The notes: generated from the sequence alone by a model not told the origin. Shown: positions 7,614-17,070, numbered from the stretch's first letter. The stretch is DNA of 64,000 nucleotides from Gemmatimonadota bacterium (GCA_016713435.1 JADJPD010000015.1:1-64000); one strand, 5' to 3'. Program-made: numbers and translations.

Positions 7614-9065
7614 TCAGCCGGTGCTGCCGCCCACGGTGCGGAGGAGCGCGCGCAGTTCCGTCAGGCTGAAGGGCTTGTGGAGGCAGGGGCGGCCGCACCG
7701 CTCCAGGAAGGCCAGGGTGTCGCCGCCCACGGTGTCGCCGGTGCTGAAGGCCACGCGGGCGGCGGCCGGCGCCGCCTGTGCGTGTAGTTCGGCGTAGAAC
7801 TCCTGGCCGCCCGCGCGGGGCATGCGGAGGTCGGAGATGATGAGGTCGAACGGCTCCGCCACCGCGCGCGCCAGGCCGGCGCGGCCGTCCCCCGCGGTCT
7901 CCACGGCGTGGCCCCAGGCCTCGAGGGTGGCGCGGAGGTAGTGGAGGATGTGCGGCTCGTCGTCCACCACCAGGATGCGGAGGGGGCGGGCCTCGCGGGG
8001 CTCGGCGGCCGCGGGGAGCGGGGTGGGTTCGCCCAGGCGGCCCGGCAGCTCCACGGTGAAGGTGGCGCCCTTGCCCGGCTCGGTGGCGAGCGTGATGCGC
8101 CCGCCGTGCTCCTTGGCGATGCCCTGCGAGATCGAGAGGCCGAGCCCCGTGCCCTGGCCCTCGGGCTTGGTGGTGTAGAACGGCTCGAAGACGCGCGCCG
8201 CCACCTCGGGTGGCATGCCGGGGCCGTCGTCGCTCACGTCAATGGCCACGCCGTCCATCCAGCGCCGCGCGCGCACCCGCACGCTGCCCGGCCGCTCCGC
8301 GTGCATGATGGCCTGGGCGGCGTTCTGGATCAGGTTCACGAATACCTGCTGCACCTGGTGCGGGTTCATCTCCAGGTCGGGGAGGCCGGGGTCCACGTCC
8401 AGGTCGAGCGTCACCTCGCTGGCCGAAAGCTGGTTGCGGAAGAGGCCCACGGTGGCCTCGAGCACCGGCGTGAGCGAGGCGCGCTGCCGGCTCTCCTGTC
8501 GCCGCGCAAAGCTCAGCAGGTTCTTGACGATCTTCGACGCGCGGGTGGCCTCCTGCTGGATGACGCGGAGCGGCTCGCGGATCCGCGGCGGCGCGTCGGG
8601 TGACTCGGCCAGGAAGTCGGCGAAACCCACCACCGAGGTGAGCGGGTTGTTGAGGTCGTGCGCGACGCCCGCAATGAGCTGGCCGATGGCCGAGAGCTTT
8701 TCCGACTGCAGCAGGCGGTCGGCCAGGACGCGGCGGTCGGTCTGGTCGGCAAAGAGCAGGAGGGCGCGATGCGGGGCCCGGTCGCCGAGCAGGAAGGCTG
8801 TGACGCCGACGGTGCGGGCGCCGGCGGGGAGGATCTGCTCACCGGCGGCGGGCGTGGCGAGCGCGGCGTGGATGCCGTGGCGCCAGTCGGCGGGGACGGC
8901 GTCGGTCCACGTCATGCCCGCGACCGTGGCCTTCTCGCTGCCCACGAAGCGGGCGAAGGCGCGGTTGGCGCGCTCGATCCGCCCCGTGGCATCCAGCAGG
9001 CAGAGGCCGAGGGGGAGGGCGTCCACCACCTCCGCCCAGAGGACCGGGGGCGCCGAATCAGGCAT
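7614..9065 (-). CDS. Hybrid sensor histidine kinase (PAS-HisKA-HATPase-REC)
   Basis: 483 residues from ATG 9065. Order: a PAS-like sensor (about 10-110; LPLGLCLLDATGRIERANRAF), HisKA with phospho-acceptor His136 in VAHDLNNPLTS, HATPase with VNLIQNAAQAIM (N box), DDGPGMP (G1) and GQGTGLGLS (G2), then a linker and a C-terminal receiver (LRILVVDDEPHI, LIISDLRMP, LHKPFSL). No membrane segment, so cytosolic. The receiver end closely resembles that of the kinase at 62022-63356, suggesting paralogues. It is the first gene of the minus-strand glycosyltransferase run, 4 bases before GT4. Confidence 0.9.
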   Translation of the reverse strand: MPDSAPPVLWAEVVDALPLGLCLLDATGRIERANRAFARFVGSEKATVAGMTWTDAVPADWRHGIHAALATPAAGEQILPAGARTVGVTAFLLGDRAPHRALLLFADQTDRRVLADRLLQSEKLSAIGQLIAGVAHDLNNPLTSVVGFADFLAESPDAPPRIREPLRVIQQEATRASKIVKNLLSFARRQESRQRASLTPVLEATVGLFRNQLSASEVTLDLDVDPGLPDLEMNPHQVQQVFVNLIQNAAQAIMHAERPGSVRVRARRWMDGVAIDVSDDGPGMPPEVAARVFEPFYTTKPEGQGTGLGLSISQGIAKEHGGRITLATEPGKGATFTVELPGRLGEPTPLPAAAEPREARPLRILVVDDEPHILHYLRATLEAWGHAVETAGDGRAGLARAVAEPFDLIISDLRMPRAGGQEFYAELHAQAAPAAARVAFSTGDTVGGDTLAFLERCGRPCLHKPFSLTELRALLRTVGGSTG

Positions 9066-9212
9066 GCGCGGCTTCCCGCCGGCCCGGGGGGCGGCGGGCT
9101 GGCAGTCGTGGCAGTCGATTGCTGGCGCGCGGACGTGAGGAATCATCTTGACAGCGCGGCGGGATGTGCCGAAAAGTGTGTAGGGACCACCATCACTCCG
9201 GGGAGCGAACCG

Positions 9213-9881
9213 ATGATCCTCGCCAATACGCGCGGGCGGCTGGGGCCGCGGGACCTGCAACTGGTGGTGCTGCTGCTGAGCCAGGGCTCGGCGGGGCGCC
9301 GGGCGGCGCTGGAGCGGAAGCTCGAGGCCGAGGGGCCTGATGCGCTGCTCGATGCGCCCGAGCTGCCCGAGCGCCTGCTGGCCGTCCGCTCCATGCTGGT
9401 CCCGAGCGAGTCGCTCTTCTTCTACGTGATGGTGCGGCACGCGCTCCGCTCGGCCGAGCTCGATGACCGGGACCTGGCCGACTACCTGTCGGCGGTGCTG
9501 CTGGCCTTCGGGCAGCGGGACCGCGCCACGCGGGTGGACTGGCACGACGACCACTCGCACCGCTACCTCATCGACATCCTGGCCGACCTCGACGCCACCA
9601 CCGGGGAGCGTCGCTTCCGGGTGATGGTGCACCTCGGCAACTACGCCCTGTGGCTGTCGGGGCTCTTCCCGCAGTACATCGAGGCGCGCCGGCTCCGCCA
9701 CGGCGGGCCGGACCGGAGTTACTACGATGCGCTGGGCCGGCGCGGCTTTGCCATGGCGTCGGATCATGCGCTGGCGGACCGGTATCATCTCGACGGCATC
9801 CTGCACAGCGCGGCGCGGCACTATCCCTCGATCCGTGAGGCGCTCAACGAGATGAGCGCCCGGATCACGCTCACGCACTAA
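9213..9881 (+). CDS. Conserved hypothetical protein, soluble
   Basis: 222 residues from ATG 9213 with GGGGAG at about 9200-9205 as ribosome binding site. No signal or membrane segment. It is rich in Arg, Leu and Asp, with the segments RDLQLVVLLLSQGSAGRRAA, VPSESLFFYVMVRHALR, DWHDDHSHRYLIDILADL and YYDALGRRGFAMASDHALA. No family recognised. The clustered His/Asp (WHDDHSH) could bind metal, but that is speculation. It is divergent from the histidine kinase, and its 3' end overlaps the convergent hydrolase gene by 4 bases. Confidence 0.7.
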   Translation: MILANTRGRLGPRDLQLVVLLLSQGSAGRRAALERKLEAEGPDALLDAPELPERLLAVRSMLVPSESLFFYVMVRHALRSAELDDRDLADYLSAVLLAFGQRDRATRVDWHDDHSHRYLIDILADLDATTGERRFRVMVHLGNYALWLSGLFPQYIEARRLRHGGPDRSYYDALGRRGFAMASDHALADRYHLDGILHSAARHYPSIREALNEMSARITLTH

Positions 9882-10612
9882 CGCGCGACGGCTACCCGTC
9901 GGCTCTCGGCCACGAACGCGGCGAAGAGGCCGTGGTCGGGGGCGCCGTCGTGGTGGTGGAATTCCTCGGGGTGCCACTGCACGGCGAGGAGCCACGGCTG
10001 GCCGGGGGCGGATTCGGCGCCCTCGATGTGGCCGTCGGGGGCCCAGGCGGTGGCCACGAGGCCGGGCGCCAGGTCCTTGATGGCCTGGTGGTGGAAGCTG
10101 TTCACCTCGCAGCGTGTACTGCCGAGCGCCTCGGCCAGGCGCGAGCCGGGGGTGATCTCCACGGTGTGGGTGCGGGTGTCGCGATCGGACTTGGCCTGGT
10201 GACTGACGTCGCTCGGGGCCTCGCTCGGCAGGTCCTGCCAGAGGGTGCCCCCCAGGGCCACGTTGGCGAGCTGGATGCCGCGGCAGATGGCGAGCGTGGG
10301 GAGGCGGCGCTCCCAGGCCAGCCGGAAGAGGCCCAGCTCCAGCGCGTCGCGGTGCGGATCCACGTCGCCGAGGGCGGGGTGGCGCGGGTGGCCGAAGTGC
10401 GCGGGGTCCACGTCCTCGCCGCCGCTCAGGATGAGGCCGTCGAGGCCGTCGAGGATCTCCGGGTGGTACCGGCCGCCGATGAGGGCGGGGAGGACGAGCG
10501 GCACGCCGCCGGCCCGGAGCAGGGCGCGGACGTAGGCGGCGTTGACGCCGGCGCGGTCGGCGCCCTGGTAGTGGCGGGTGGTGCCGGTGATGCCGATGCG
10601 GGGCGCGGTCAC
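9878..10612 (-). CDS. Class-I glutamine-amidotransferase-like hydrolase (gamma-Glu-GABA hydrolase / peptidase C26 type)
   Basis: 244 residues from GTG 10612. Motifs: RIGITGTTRHY at the start, LSGGEDVDPAHFGH, nucleophile elbow LPTLAICRGIQLANVALGG (Cys in ICRG), VNSFHHQAI and the catalytic His in AVQWHPEEF. These are the hallmarks of the PuuD/peptidase C26 family, which hydrolyses gamma-glutamyl bonds such as gamma-Glu-GABA. No other putrescine-catabolism gene is near, so the substrate is open. The start overlaps the stop of the upstream lipoprotein gene by 4 bases (GTGA), indicating translational coupling. Confidence 0.88.
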   Translation of the reverse strand: MTAPRIGITGTTRHYQGADRAGVNAAYVRALLRAGGVPLVLPALIGGRYHPEILDGLDGLILSGGEDVDPAHFGHPRHPALGDVDPHRDALELGLFRLAWERRLPTLAICRGIQLANVALGGTLWQDLPSEAPSDVSHQAKSDRDTRTHTVEITPGSRLAEALGSTRCEVNSFHHQAIKDLAPGLVATAWAPDGHIEGAESAPGQPWLLAVQWHPEEFHHHDGAPDHGLFAAFVAESRRVAVAR

Positions 10613-11095
10613 TGGGCGAGGCTGTCGGGGAAGAGCGGGCAGCGCGGGTCTTCCACGCGCGCCGGATCCAGCTGGATGCCGAGGAGCGGCAGCATCAGGG
10701 TATCCACCGCCACCCGGCCGATGGGCGGCGCGCCCTTGATGGGCTCGGCCTCGAAGAGCATGACGCCGCGGGCGGCGCCCTGGGGGTCCAGGATCAGGAC
10801 GCCGAAGCCGGGGCGTATGGTGGCGGGCAGCGCCCTCCACCCCCACCACCCAGCCGCTGTCGGCGGTGCGGCCCACCACGCCCTCGAAGGCAGGGCCGGC
10901 GGCCACGCGGACGGCGAGCTTGGGGGGGAGGCGGCCGGGCGGCTCGCCCAGGACCTGGTTGGGGACGCCGAATTCCTGGAGCAGCATGGTGGCGCCGGCG
11001 ATGGCCGTGAGGCCGCAGGCGCCCTCCCGGGGCCGGTCGCCACAGCCCAGGGCGACGGCGGGGAGGAGGCAGAGGAGGAGGCGGGCGGGGCGCAT
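10609..11095 (-). CDS. Small lipoprotein of unknown function (frameshifted near 10833)
   Basis: The N-terminus MRPARLLLCLLPAVALGC is a lipoprotein signal (Cys18). Sequence continues through FGVPNQVLGEPPGRLPPKLA to GWVVGVE, then must shift by one extra base (one C too many at about 10833-10835) to read ALPATIRPGFGVLILDPQG and the end PRCPLFPDSLAQ. The length of 487 bases fits one inserted base, and the corrected product is about 161 residues. The stop overlaps the start of the hydrolase gene, supporting a real, coupled gene. No family recognised. Probably outer-membrane anchored. Confidence 0.65.
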
Positions 11096-11183
11096 GCGTC
11101 TAAGCTAACGCGCCGCCTTCCTTGACGCCCCCCGCCGTCTTGCCGTACCATTCGACCTCCTGCGACCCGGACGCCACCTCCCG

Positions 11184-11750
11184 ATGTTCGATGGGCTCAA
11201 GGCCCGGCTCGAGAAGCTCCTCGCCGACTCCACGCCCGCGGGCGACCCGCGCGCCCGCACCGCCCAGCTGCACGCGGCACTGCTCGAGACCAAGGTGGCC
11301 GTGGGCACCATGCGCGACGCCCTGGTGGCCAGCGAGCGCGCCCTCGAGGCCGAGCGCCAGCAGCTGGCCGACGCCGAGCGCCGGGGCCGCCTCGCGGCCC
11401 AGGTGCCCGATCCCGAGACCGTGGCGGTGGCCGAGCGCTTCGCCGAGCGGCACCGGGAGCGGATCGGGGTGCTGGAGAAGCGGGTGGCGCTGCAGCAGGA
11501 GGAGCTCCGGCTGGCGGAGCGGGACCTGGAGCAGCTGAGCACCGAGTACAAGAACGCGCGCATGGGCACGGAGCCCGGCCGGACGCAGCAGCAGGAAGCG
11601 GCGTGGCGGGACCTCGAGGCGGCGGGTGGGGTGCGCCCCGAGACCGACGTCGAGGACGAGCTCCTCAAGAGCCGGCTGTCGCAGCAGCAGATGGACCAGG
11701 CGGTGCAGGCGCAGCTGGATCACCTCAAGAAGAAACTGGGCAGGGAATGA
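11184..11750 (+). CDS. Coiled-coil protein of unknown function
   Basis: 188 residues, highly charged, almost entirely predicted helix with long heptad-rich stretches (about 30-60 and 85-125; EKRVALQQEELRLAERDLEQ). A second short coil near the end reads DQAVQAQLDHLKKKLG. The N-terminal MFDGLKARLEKLLAD and overall layout recall PspA/IM30-type proteins, but I see no diagnostic motif. No signal peptide. It overlaps the DUF1028 gene by 4 bases (ATGA), so the two are co-transcribed, and it is divergent from the lipoprotein/hydrolase pair. Confidence 0.7.
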   Translation: MFDGLKARLEKLLADSTPAGDPRARTAQLHAALLETKVAVGTMRDALVASERALEAERQQLADAERRGRLAAQVPDPETVAVAERFAERHRERIGVLEKRVALQQEELRLAERDLEQLSTEYKNARMGTEPGRTQQQEAAWRDLEAAGGVRPETDVEDELLKSRLSQQQMDQAVQAQLDHLKKKLGRE

Positions 11751-12859
11751 ACCTCGGCCGTCGACTTCGACCCGACACACGCCTCGCGCGACGCGGACTC
11801 CCCGTCGCGCTCGTTGCGCTCCTCGCCGTTCCCCTCCGTGCCCAGCAGCAGCCCCTCACCCCGCCCGACCACTTCCAGAAGCTCGCGCACACCTACTCGA
11901 TCGTGGCGTGGGACTCCGCCACCGGGGACCTCGGCGTGGCGGTGCAGAGCAAGTTCCCCAACGTGGGCGGCATCGTGCCGTGGGCGCGGGCGGGGGTGGG
12001 CGCGGTGGCCACGCAGAGCCTGGCCAACACCGAGTTCGGCGAGCGCGGGCTCGACGCACTGGCACGCGGCAAGACGCCGGAGCAGGTGTTCCGCGCCATC
12101 GCGGGGCGGGACACCATGCTCCAGGATCGGCAGGTGGGGATCGTGGACGCGCGGGGGAACGCCGTCAGCTTCACGGGGCGGCGCACCTTCGACTGGGCGG
12201 GCGGCCGGGTGGGCTGCGGCCCCACGCCACCCCGGCGCGCCGACTCGGTGCGGGTGGAGCGGACCGCCAACCGCTGCCGGGTGGTGGGCGGGAAGGGGGT
12301 CCTGATCCTCGGGCGGGACTACGCGGCGCAGGCCAACATCATGGTGTCGGACCTGACGGTCCGGAACATGGCGGAGACCTTCGAACGCACCCAGGGCTCG
12401 CTGGCGGAGCGGCTGATGGCGGCGCTCCACGCCGGCCAGGCGGGCGGCGGGGACAAGCGCGGCATGCAGTCGGCGGCGCTCCTCGTGGTGCGGAAGAACG
12501 GCGGCTACCTCGGCGCCAACGACCGCTACATCGACCTCCGCGTCTATGACGCGACGGATCCGATCGCGGAGCTGGACCGCCTGCTGGCGCTGCACCGGCT
12601 GCACTTCTTCCCGAGCGACTCGGCCGACCTGGTGCCGATCACGCCGCAGATCGTGCGGCAGCTGGAGCCGATCCTGCTGAGCGAGCCGGCCGGCCAGCCG
12701 CAGAAGTGGCTGGCGGCGCCGCAGGGCCGGGTCACGGGGCGCTTCCTGGAGGCGCTCCGCGACTTCATGTACTGGGAGAACTACGACGTGCGCGTCCGCA
12801 TGGACGGGCGCATCGACCGGGTGGTCCTCGAGGACATCCTGCAGAAGCGCAGGCATTGA
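11747..12859 (+). CDS. Exported DUF1028 (Ntn-hydrolase-like) protein
   Basis: 370 residues. A signal peptide (RRGLPVALVALLAVPLRAQQ) is followed by the DUF1028 domain: HTYSIVAWDSATGDLGVAVQ, VGGIVPWARAGVGAVATQSL, GKTPEQVFRAI, RQVGIVDARGNAVSFTGR and GYLGANDRYIDLRVYDA. DUF1028 proteins have an N-terminal-nucleophile-hydrolase-like fold, and their substrate is unknown. A C-terminal extension of about 110 residues follows. It is coupled to the upstream coiled-coil gene and lies 21 bases before a peptide transporter, so a periplasmic amide or peptide hydrolase feeding the symporter is a plausible inference. Confidence 0.85.
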   Translation: MNLGRRLRPDTRLARRGLPVALVALLAVPLRAQQQPLTPPDHFQKLAHTYSIVAWDSATGDLGVAVQSKFPNVGGIVPWARAGVGAVATQSLANTEFGERGLDALARGKTPEQVFRAIAGRDTMLQDRQVGIVDARGNAVSFTGRRTFDWAGGRVGCGPTPPRRADSVRVERTANRCRVVGGKGVLILGRDYAAQANIMVSDLTVRNMAETFERTQGSLAERLMAALHAGQAGGGDKRGMQSAALLVVRKNGGYLGANDRYIDLRVYDATDPIAELDRLLALHRLHFFPSDSADLVPITPQIVRQLEPILLSEPAGQPQKWLAAPQGRVTGRFLEALRDFMYWENYDVRVRMDGRIDRVVLEDILQKRRH

Positions 12860-12880
12860 TACCGTTCACGGAGAGCATGC

Positions 12881-14371
12881 ATGAGCGCAGTCGCTGAGTC
12901 CGCCCCGCCCCCGAAGTTCAAGGAGATCCTGGGGCACCCGGGTCCGCTGTGGATGCTGTTCATGTCGGAGTTCTGGGAGCGCTTCGCGTTCTACGGGATC
13001 CGCTGGGCGCTGGTGCTCTACATCGTGGCGCAGTTCCACGGGGGGCAGGCGTCGGGGCAGTCGGACGCCAACCTGACGTACGGCTCGTACCTGGCGCTGG
13101 TGTACGCCTGGGGCATCATCGGCGGCTACGTGGCGGACAAGCTGATCGGGCACCAGCGCTCGATCTTGCTCGGCGCGGTGTTCATGGCGGCAGGGCTCTT
13201 CCTCATATCGGTGCCGAGCGCGCTGATGTTCAAGGTGGGGCTGGCCACGATCATCGTGGGCAACGGGATGTTCAAGCCCATCATCTCCACGCTCGTGGGC
13301 CGGCTCTACCCGGTGGGCGATGAACGGCGGGACTCGGGCTTCACCATCTTCTACATGGGCATCAACGCAGGCGCGTTTCTGGCGCCCCTCCTCACGGGGT
13401 GGTTCGCCAACCAGCTCTTCGGGAGCGACGCGGGGCCGGCGTACAAGTACGTGTTCATCTCGGCCGGGTTCGGGATGCTCATCAGCCTGGTCTGGTTCTA
13501 CATCGGGCGGGCGCAGCTGCAGGGGATCGGGGCGCCCACCGAGGAGCACGGCGGCATGGGCCGGGTGCTCATGGTGGCGCTCGGGACGCTGCTGCTCATC
13601 CCGGTGGTGTACGCGCTGCTCGCGGTGGGCGGCGCCAAGCTGCAGTGGGTGCTGACGGCGCTCTTCGTCGTGCTCATCGGGATGCTCATGGTGGAGGGCA
13701 CCCGCGAGGGCGCGGTGGCGCGGGACAAGGTGATCGCCATGCTGATCATCTTCGTCTTCAACGTGATGTTCTGGATGTTCTTCGAGCAGGCGGGGAGCTC
13801 GTTCACCTTCCTGGCGGAGGAGATCGTCAACCGCGACCTCGGCGGGTTCATCTTCCCGACGGCGTGGTTCCAGAGCGTCAACTCCATCGCGATCATCACG
13901 CTGGCGCCGGTGATGGCGTGGATCTGGATCAAGATGGGGAGCAAGAACCCCTCCATCCCGCGGAAGTTCGGGCTCGGGCTCATCTTCAACGGGCTGGCGT
14001 TCGCGCTGCTGATGCTGGCGCTCTCCACCATGGTGAGCGACGCGGGGAAGATCCCGTTCTGGACGCTGGTGGCCGTCTACTTCATCCAGTCGGTGGGCGA
14101 GCTCTGCCTCTCACCGATCGGGCTCTCGATGGTGACGAAGCTGGCGCCGGCGCGGCTCGGCGGGCTGGCGATGGGCGGGTGGTTCGTGTCGGTGGGCATC
14201 GGCAACAACCTCTCCGGCATCTTCGCCAGCGTGGTGAGCGGTGAGAGCGGGATGACGACGCAGTCGGCGCTCTCGGGGTACACCTTCGGCTTCTGGGCGC
14301 TCGTTGGCTCCGGGGTGGTGCTGTTCCTCGCGGCGCCGCTGGTGCAGAAGCTCATGCACGGGGTGAAGTAG
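12881..14371 (+). CDS. POT-family proton:oligopeptide symporter
   Basis: 496 residues, about 14 membrane segments. The N-terminal ExxER motif (EFWERFAFYGIR) is present, as are the signature FTIFYMGINAGAFLAPLLTGW and the C-terminal SVGELCLSPIGLSMVTKLAP. These identify the PTR2/POT (DtpT-like) di-/tripeptide symporters of the inner membrane. It follows the DUF1028 gene by 21 bases, probably in one operon. Length is usual for the family, and no break was seen. Confidence 0.93.
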   Translation: MSAVAESAPPPKFKEILGHPGPLWMLFMSEFWERFAFYGIRWALVLYIVAQFHGGQASGQSDANLTYGSYLALVYAWGIIGGYVADKLIGHQRSILLGAVFMAAGLFLISVPSALMFKVGLATIIVGNGMFKPIISTLVGRLYPVGDERRDSGFTIFYMGINAGAFLAPLLTGWFANQLFGSDAGPAYKYVFISAGFGMLISLVWFYIGRAQLQGIGAPTEEHGGMGRVLMVALGTLLLIPVVYALLAVGGAKLQWVLTALFVVLIGMLMVEGTREGAVARDKVIAMLIIFVFNVMFWMFFEQAGSSFTFLAEEIVNRDLGGFIFPTAWFQSVNSIAIITLAPVMAWIWIKMGSKNPSIPRKFGLGLIFNGLAFALLMLALSTMVSDAGKIPFWTLVAVYFIQSVGELCLSPIGLSMVTKLAPARLGGLAMGGWFVSVGIGNNLSGIFASVVSGESGMTTQSALSGYTFGFWALVGSGVVLFLAAPLVQKLMHGVK

Positions 14372-14385
14372 GGCTCGGCGCCTGG

Positions 14386-14424
14386 TTCACCGCAGAGGCG
14401 CGGAGACGCAGAGGGCCGCAGAGG
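14386..14424. repeat. Short GCAGAG-type dispersed-repeat sequence
   Basis: Three near-repeats of CGCAGAGG / CGCGGAGACGCAGAGG occur in 39 bases after the POT gene. I recall this kind of sequence as a dispersed intergenic repeat in GC-rich genomes, but only one copy is in the window. Confidence 0.4.
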
Positions 14425-14562
14425 AACTGCGCGTGGACAGCGGGGCTCGTCGGGAGACGGGCCCCGCGTTGTGTTTGGGCCGGCCAGAATCCGGCCACGA
14501 CGGTCGGTTGAGGTTGGCGGGCGACGGGCCCGAGCGACGGACGCAGCGAGGCCGTCTGGCAT

Positions 14563-14637
14563 GGAGCGTATGCTCCGCCGTCTGGATCTCCAGGATCGTG
14601 CACGATGGTTGAGATCGAGGCGGCGGAGCATAGCTCC
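14563..14637. repeat. Nested palindromic (cruciform-forming) intergenic element
   Basis: The left arm 14563-14583 (GGAGCGTATGCTCCGCCG and three more bases) is an imperfect inverted copy of the right arm 14618-14637. Each arm contains its own palindrome (GGAGC..GCTCC and GGCGGAGC-ATA-GCTCCGCC, the latter running to 14640). Inside are GATCTC (14585-14590) with GAGATC (14611-14616), and the perfect palindrome ATCGTGCACGAT (14595-14606). It lies between two convergent genes, where it could terminate both or be a REP/MITE-like element. The rest of the 14372-14693 gap holds no gene that I can see. Confidence 0.6.
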
Positions 14638-14693
14638 GCCGCTACGGGGTGTGCGGGGAAGTTCTGCGGCGAGGCACGACGGTCCGCGTAGGG

Positions 14694-15710
14694 CTAGTGC
14701 GTCGGATCCGTCTTGAAGACGCGGAAGAGGTACCAGAGGGAGGGGACGAGGACCAGCGCGCCCGCCGCGAGGGCGTAGAGGGTCAGCTTGAGCGTGATGG
14801 CCGGGGCCGCGGCGTCGTGGATCGTCAGGCTCGGCGGGACCATGTGCGGGTACTGCGCCAGCGCCCAGCCCCAGAGGATGAGGCTCACCTGCGCGGCTGC
14901 GGCGAGGCGGGCCATACGGTAGCGGCGGGCGTAGAGGGACCAGAGGGCCAGGATCGCGGCCGCGGCCGTCAGGGCCTGGACCAGGAGCGCCTTCTTCGCC
15001 GTGACGAGGCCCGTCCAGACCAGGGGCGCTTCCTCGCGCGCGGCCCAGAGGGTCAGGAACGCGATCACGAAGGCGGCGAGGCCGGCGCCCAGGGCGCGCT
15101 TCCGGAAGTCTTCCTGCAGCTCGAGGTCGTGCGCCGATTCCACCGTCAGGTACACGGCGGCGAGGAAGGCGAAGACCACGAGGGTCAGGAACCCCACGCC
15201 CACGGTGAAGCCGCTGAGCCACGGGTCAACGTAGTCGGCGGCGAAGTTGCCGGTACGCGGGAGCCCCACCCGGCCGGCGGCGAGCGTCCCCACCCCCATG
15301 CCCAGGATCAGCGGCGTCACCACGCTCGCGCTCGAGAAGATGCGGCCCCAGCGGCGCTGCGAGGGGATGTCGTCCCCGCCGTAGGAGCGGAAGGTGAAGG
15401 CGGAGCCGCGCAGCACGATGCCGAGCAGCATCAGCGTGAGCGGGATGTGGAGCGAGATCACCAGCTGCGAGAACACCGGCGGGAAGCAGGTGAAGAGCAG
15501 CACCACCACCAGGATGAGCCAGACGTGGTTGGCTTCCCACACTGGGCCGATGGCGTGGGAGATGAGCTCCCGCTGCGCCTCGCGGCGGGGGCCGGAGGCC
15601 AGCATGTCCCAGACACCGCCGCCGAAGTCGGCGCCGCCCAGGAGCACGTAGGCGTTGAGCGCCACCACCAGGCCGCCGGCCAGGAGCAGGGCGGGGGTGA
15701 GGTCCGGCAT
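14694..15710 (-). CDS. cydB: Cytochrome bd-type quinol oxidase subunit II
   Basis: 338 residues from ATG 15710, multi-spanning. N-terminal LLAGGLVVALNAYVLLGGADFGGGVWD is the classic CydB start, followed by ISHAIGPVWEANHVWLI and LMLLGIVLRGSAFTFR. It forms the membrane oxidase with CydA, reducing O2 to water with quinol and contributing to respiration at low oxygen. Start and cydA stop overlap by one base (TGATG). No CydX-like small gene is evident downstream. Confidence 0.93.
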   Translation of the reverse strand: MPDLTPALLLAGGLVVALNAYVLLGGADFGGGVWDMLASGPRREAQRELISHAIGPVWEANHVWLILVVVLLFTCFPPVFSQLVISLHIPLTLMLLGIVLRGSAFTFRSYGGDDIPSQRRWGRIFSSASVVTPLILGMGVGTLAAGRVGLPRTGNFAADYVDPWLSGFTVGVGFLTLVVFAFLAAVYLTVESAHDLELQEDFRKRALGAGLAAFVIAFLTLWAAREEAPLVWTGLVTAKKALLVQALTAAAAILALWSLYARRYRMARLAAAAQVSLILWGWALAQYPHMVPPSLTIHDAAAPAITLKLTLYALAAGALVLVPSLWYLFRVFKTDPTH

Positions 15711-17070
15711 CAGCGCTGCTCCCGGGCCAGGGTGGCCTCGACCACGGGGGGCAGGTAGGTGCGGTGCCACGCCTGCTGCCGCGGGCTCCGGATGATCTGC
15801 GAGTACAGCAGCCAGCTCACCACCACGCCCAGGAAGATGTAGAGCGCCGTGAAGCCGGCGAAGGTGTACGCCAGGCCCGGCATCGGGGTCACGGCGTCGG
15901 CGGTCTTCATGACGCCGTGGATGATCCACGGCTGCCGCCCCACCTCCGTGACGATCCACCCCGCCTCGATGGCGATGAAGCCGAGCGGCGTGCAGGCCGC
16001 CACCGCCATGAGGAACCGCCGGCTCATGGCCAGCTCGTGGCGCCGCACCGCCTTGAAGACGGCCCAGAGCGCCACCAGCGCCATGAGGCTGCCGAGCCCC
16101 ACCATCACCTGGAAGGCGAGGTGCACCACGGGGACATTGGGCCACTCCTCGCGCGGGAACTGGTCCAGGCCCTTCACCTCGGCGTCGAAGCTCCCGTGCG
16201 CCAGGAACGAGAGGCCGCCGGGGATCTCGATGCCGTAGCGCACGGTGCGCGATTCCGGGTCGGGGAGGCCGCCGAGGAGGAGCGGGGCCCGGGTTTGGGT
16301 CTCGAACAGCGCCTCCATGGCCGCGAGCTTGGCCGGCTGGTACTCGGCGATGTTCTTGGCGCTCAGGTCGCCGGAGAGCGGCTGGAGCAGGGCGGCGGGG
16401 GCGCCCACCAGGAGGGCGATGCCGAGGGCCTTCCGGTGGAAGCTGTTGAGCGGGTCGCGGAGCAGCAGCAGCGCGTGGATGCCCGCCACGGCGAAGCCGG
16501 TGGCGGCATAGGCCGCGAGCGTCATGTGCAGCGCCTGCTGGAACGACGCCGGATTGAAGATGGCCGCGACGGGGTCGATGTTGGTGATCTGCCCGTTCAC
16601 CAGCTCGAAGCCCGTCGGCGAGTTCATCCAGGCATTGGCGATGACCACGAAGATGCCGGAGACGGCACCGCTGATGGCCACCAGGATCCCGGCGAAGAGG
16701 TGCGCGCCGGGCGGGATCCGGTCCCAGCCGTAGAGGTAGACGCCGAGGAAGATGGCCTCGGTGAAGAAGGCGAAGCCCTCGAGCGAGAACGGCATGCCGA
16801 TGATGGGCCCGCCGCCTCCATGAAGCGCGGCCAGAGGAGCCCGAGCTCGAAGCTCAGCACCGTGCCCGACACCGCGCCCACCGCAAAGAGGATGGCGGTC
16901 CCCTTGGCCCAGCGCTTGGCCAGCTCCAGGTCAATGGGATCCCGCCGCACGATCCAGCGCCGCTCCGCCACCACCATGAGCAGCGGCATGGCGATGCCGA
17001 TCACCGCGAAGATGATGTGGAAGGCGAGGGACATCGCCATCTGGGCGCGGGCGGCGAGCAGGTCACTCAT
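15710..17070 (-). CDS. cydA: Cytochrome bd-type quinol oxidase subunit I (frameshifted near 16811)
   Basis: From ATG 17070: LAARAQMAMSLAFHIIFAVIGIAMP, a CydA start with the heme-ligand His in FHIIFA, through GTVLSFELGLLWPRFMEAAGP. There one C is missing, and the rest reads in the next frame as IIGMPFSLEGFAFFTEAIFLG, then AAYAATGFAVAGIHALLL and KGLDQFPREEWPNVPVVHLAFQVMVG. The short Q-loop region resembles the cyanide-insensitive (CIO) branch. The total of 1,361 bases fits one deleted base, giving about 453 residues. Both halves are well conserved, so I treat it as one functional gene with a sequencing error. It is coupled to cydB. Confidence 0.9.

Noticed and set aside
9148..9186. TTGACA upstream of the 9213 gene as a promoter
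   Set aside because: No acceptable -10 box at 16-18 bases; the next T/A-containing hexamer is too far away.
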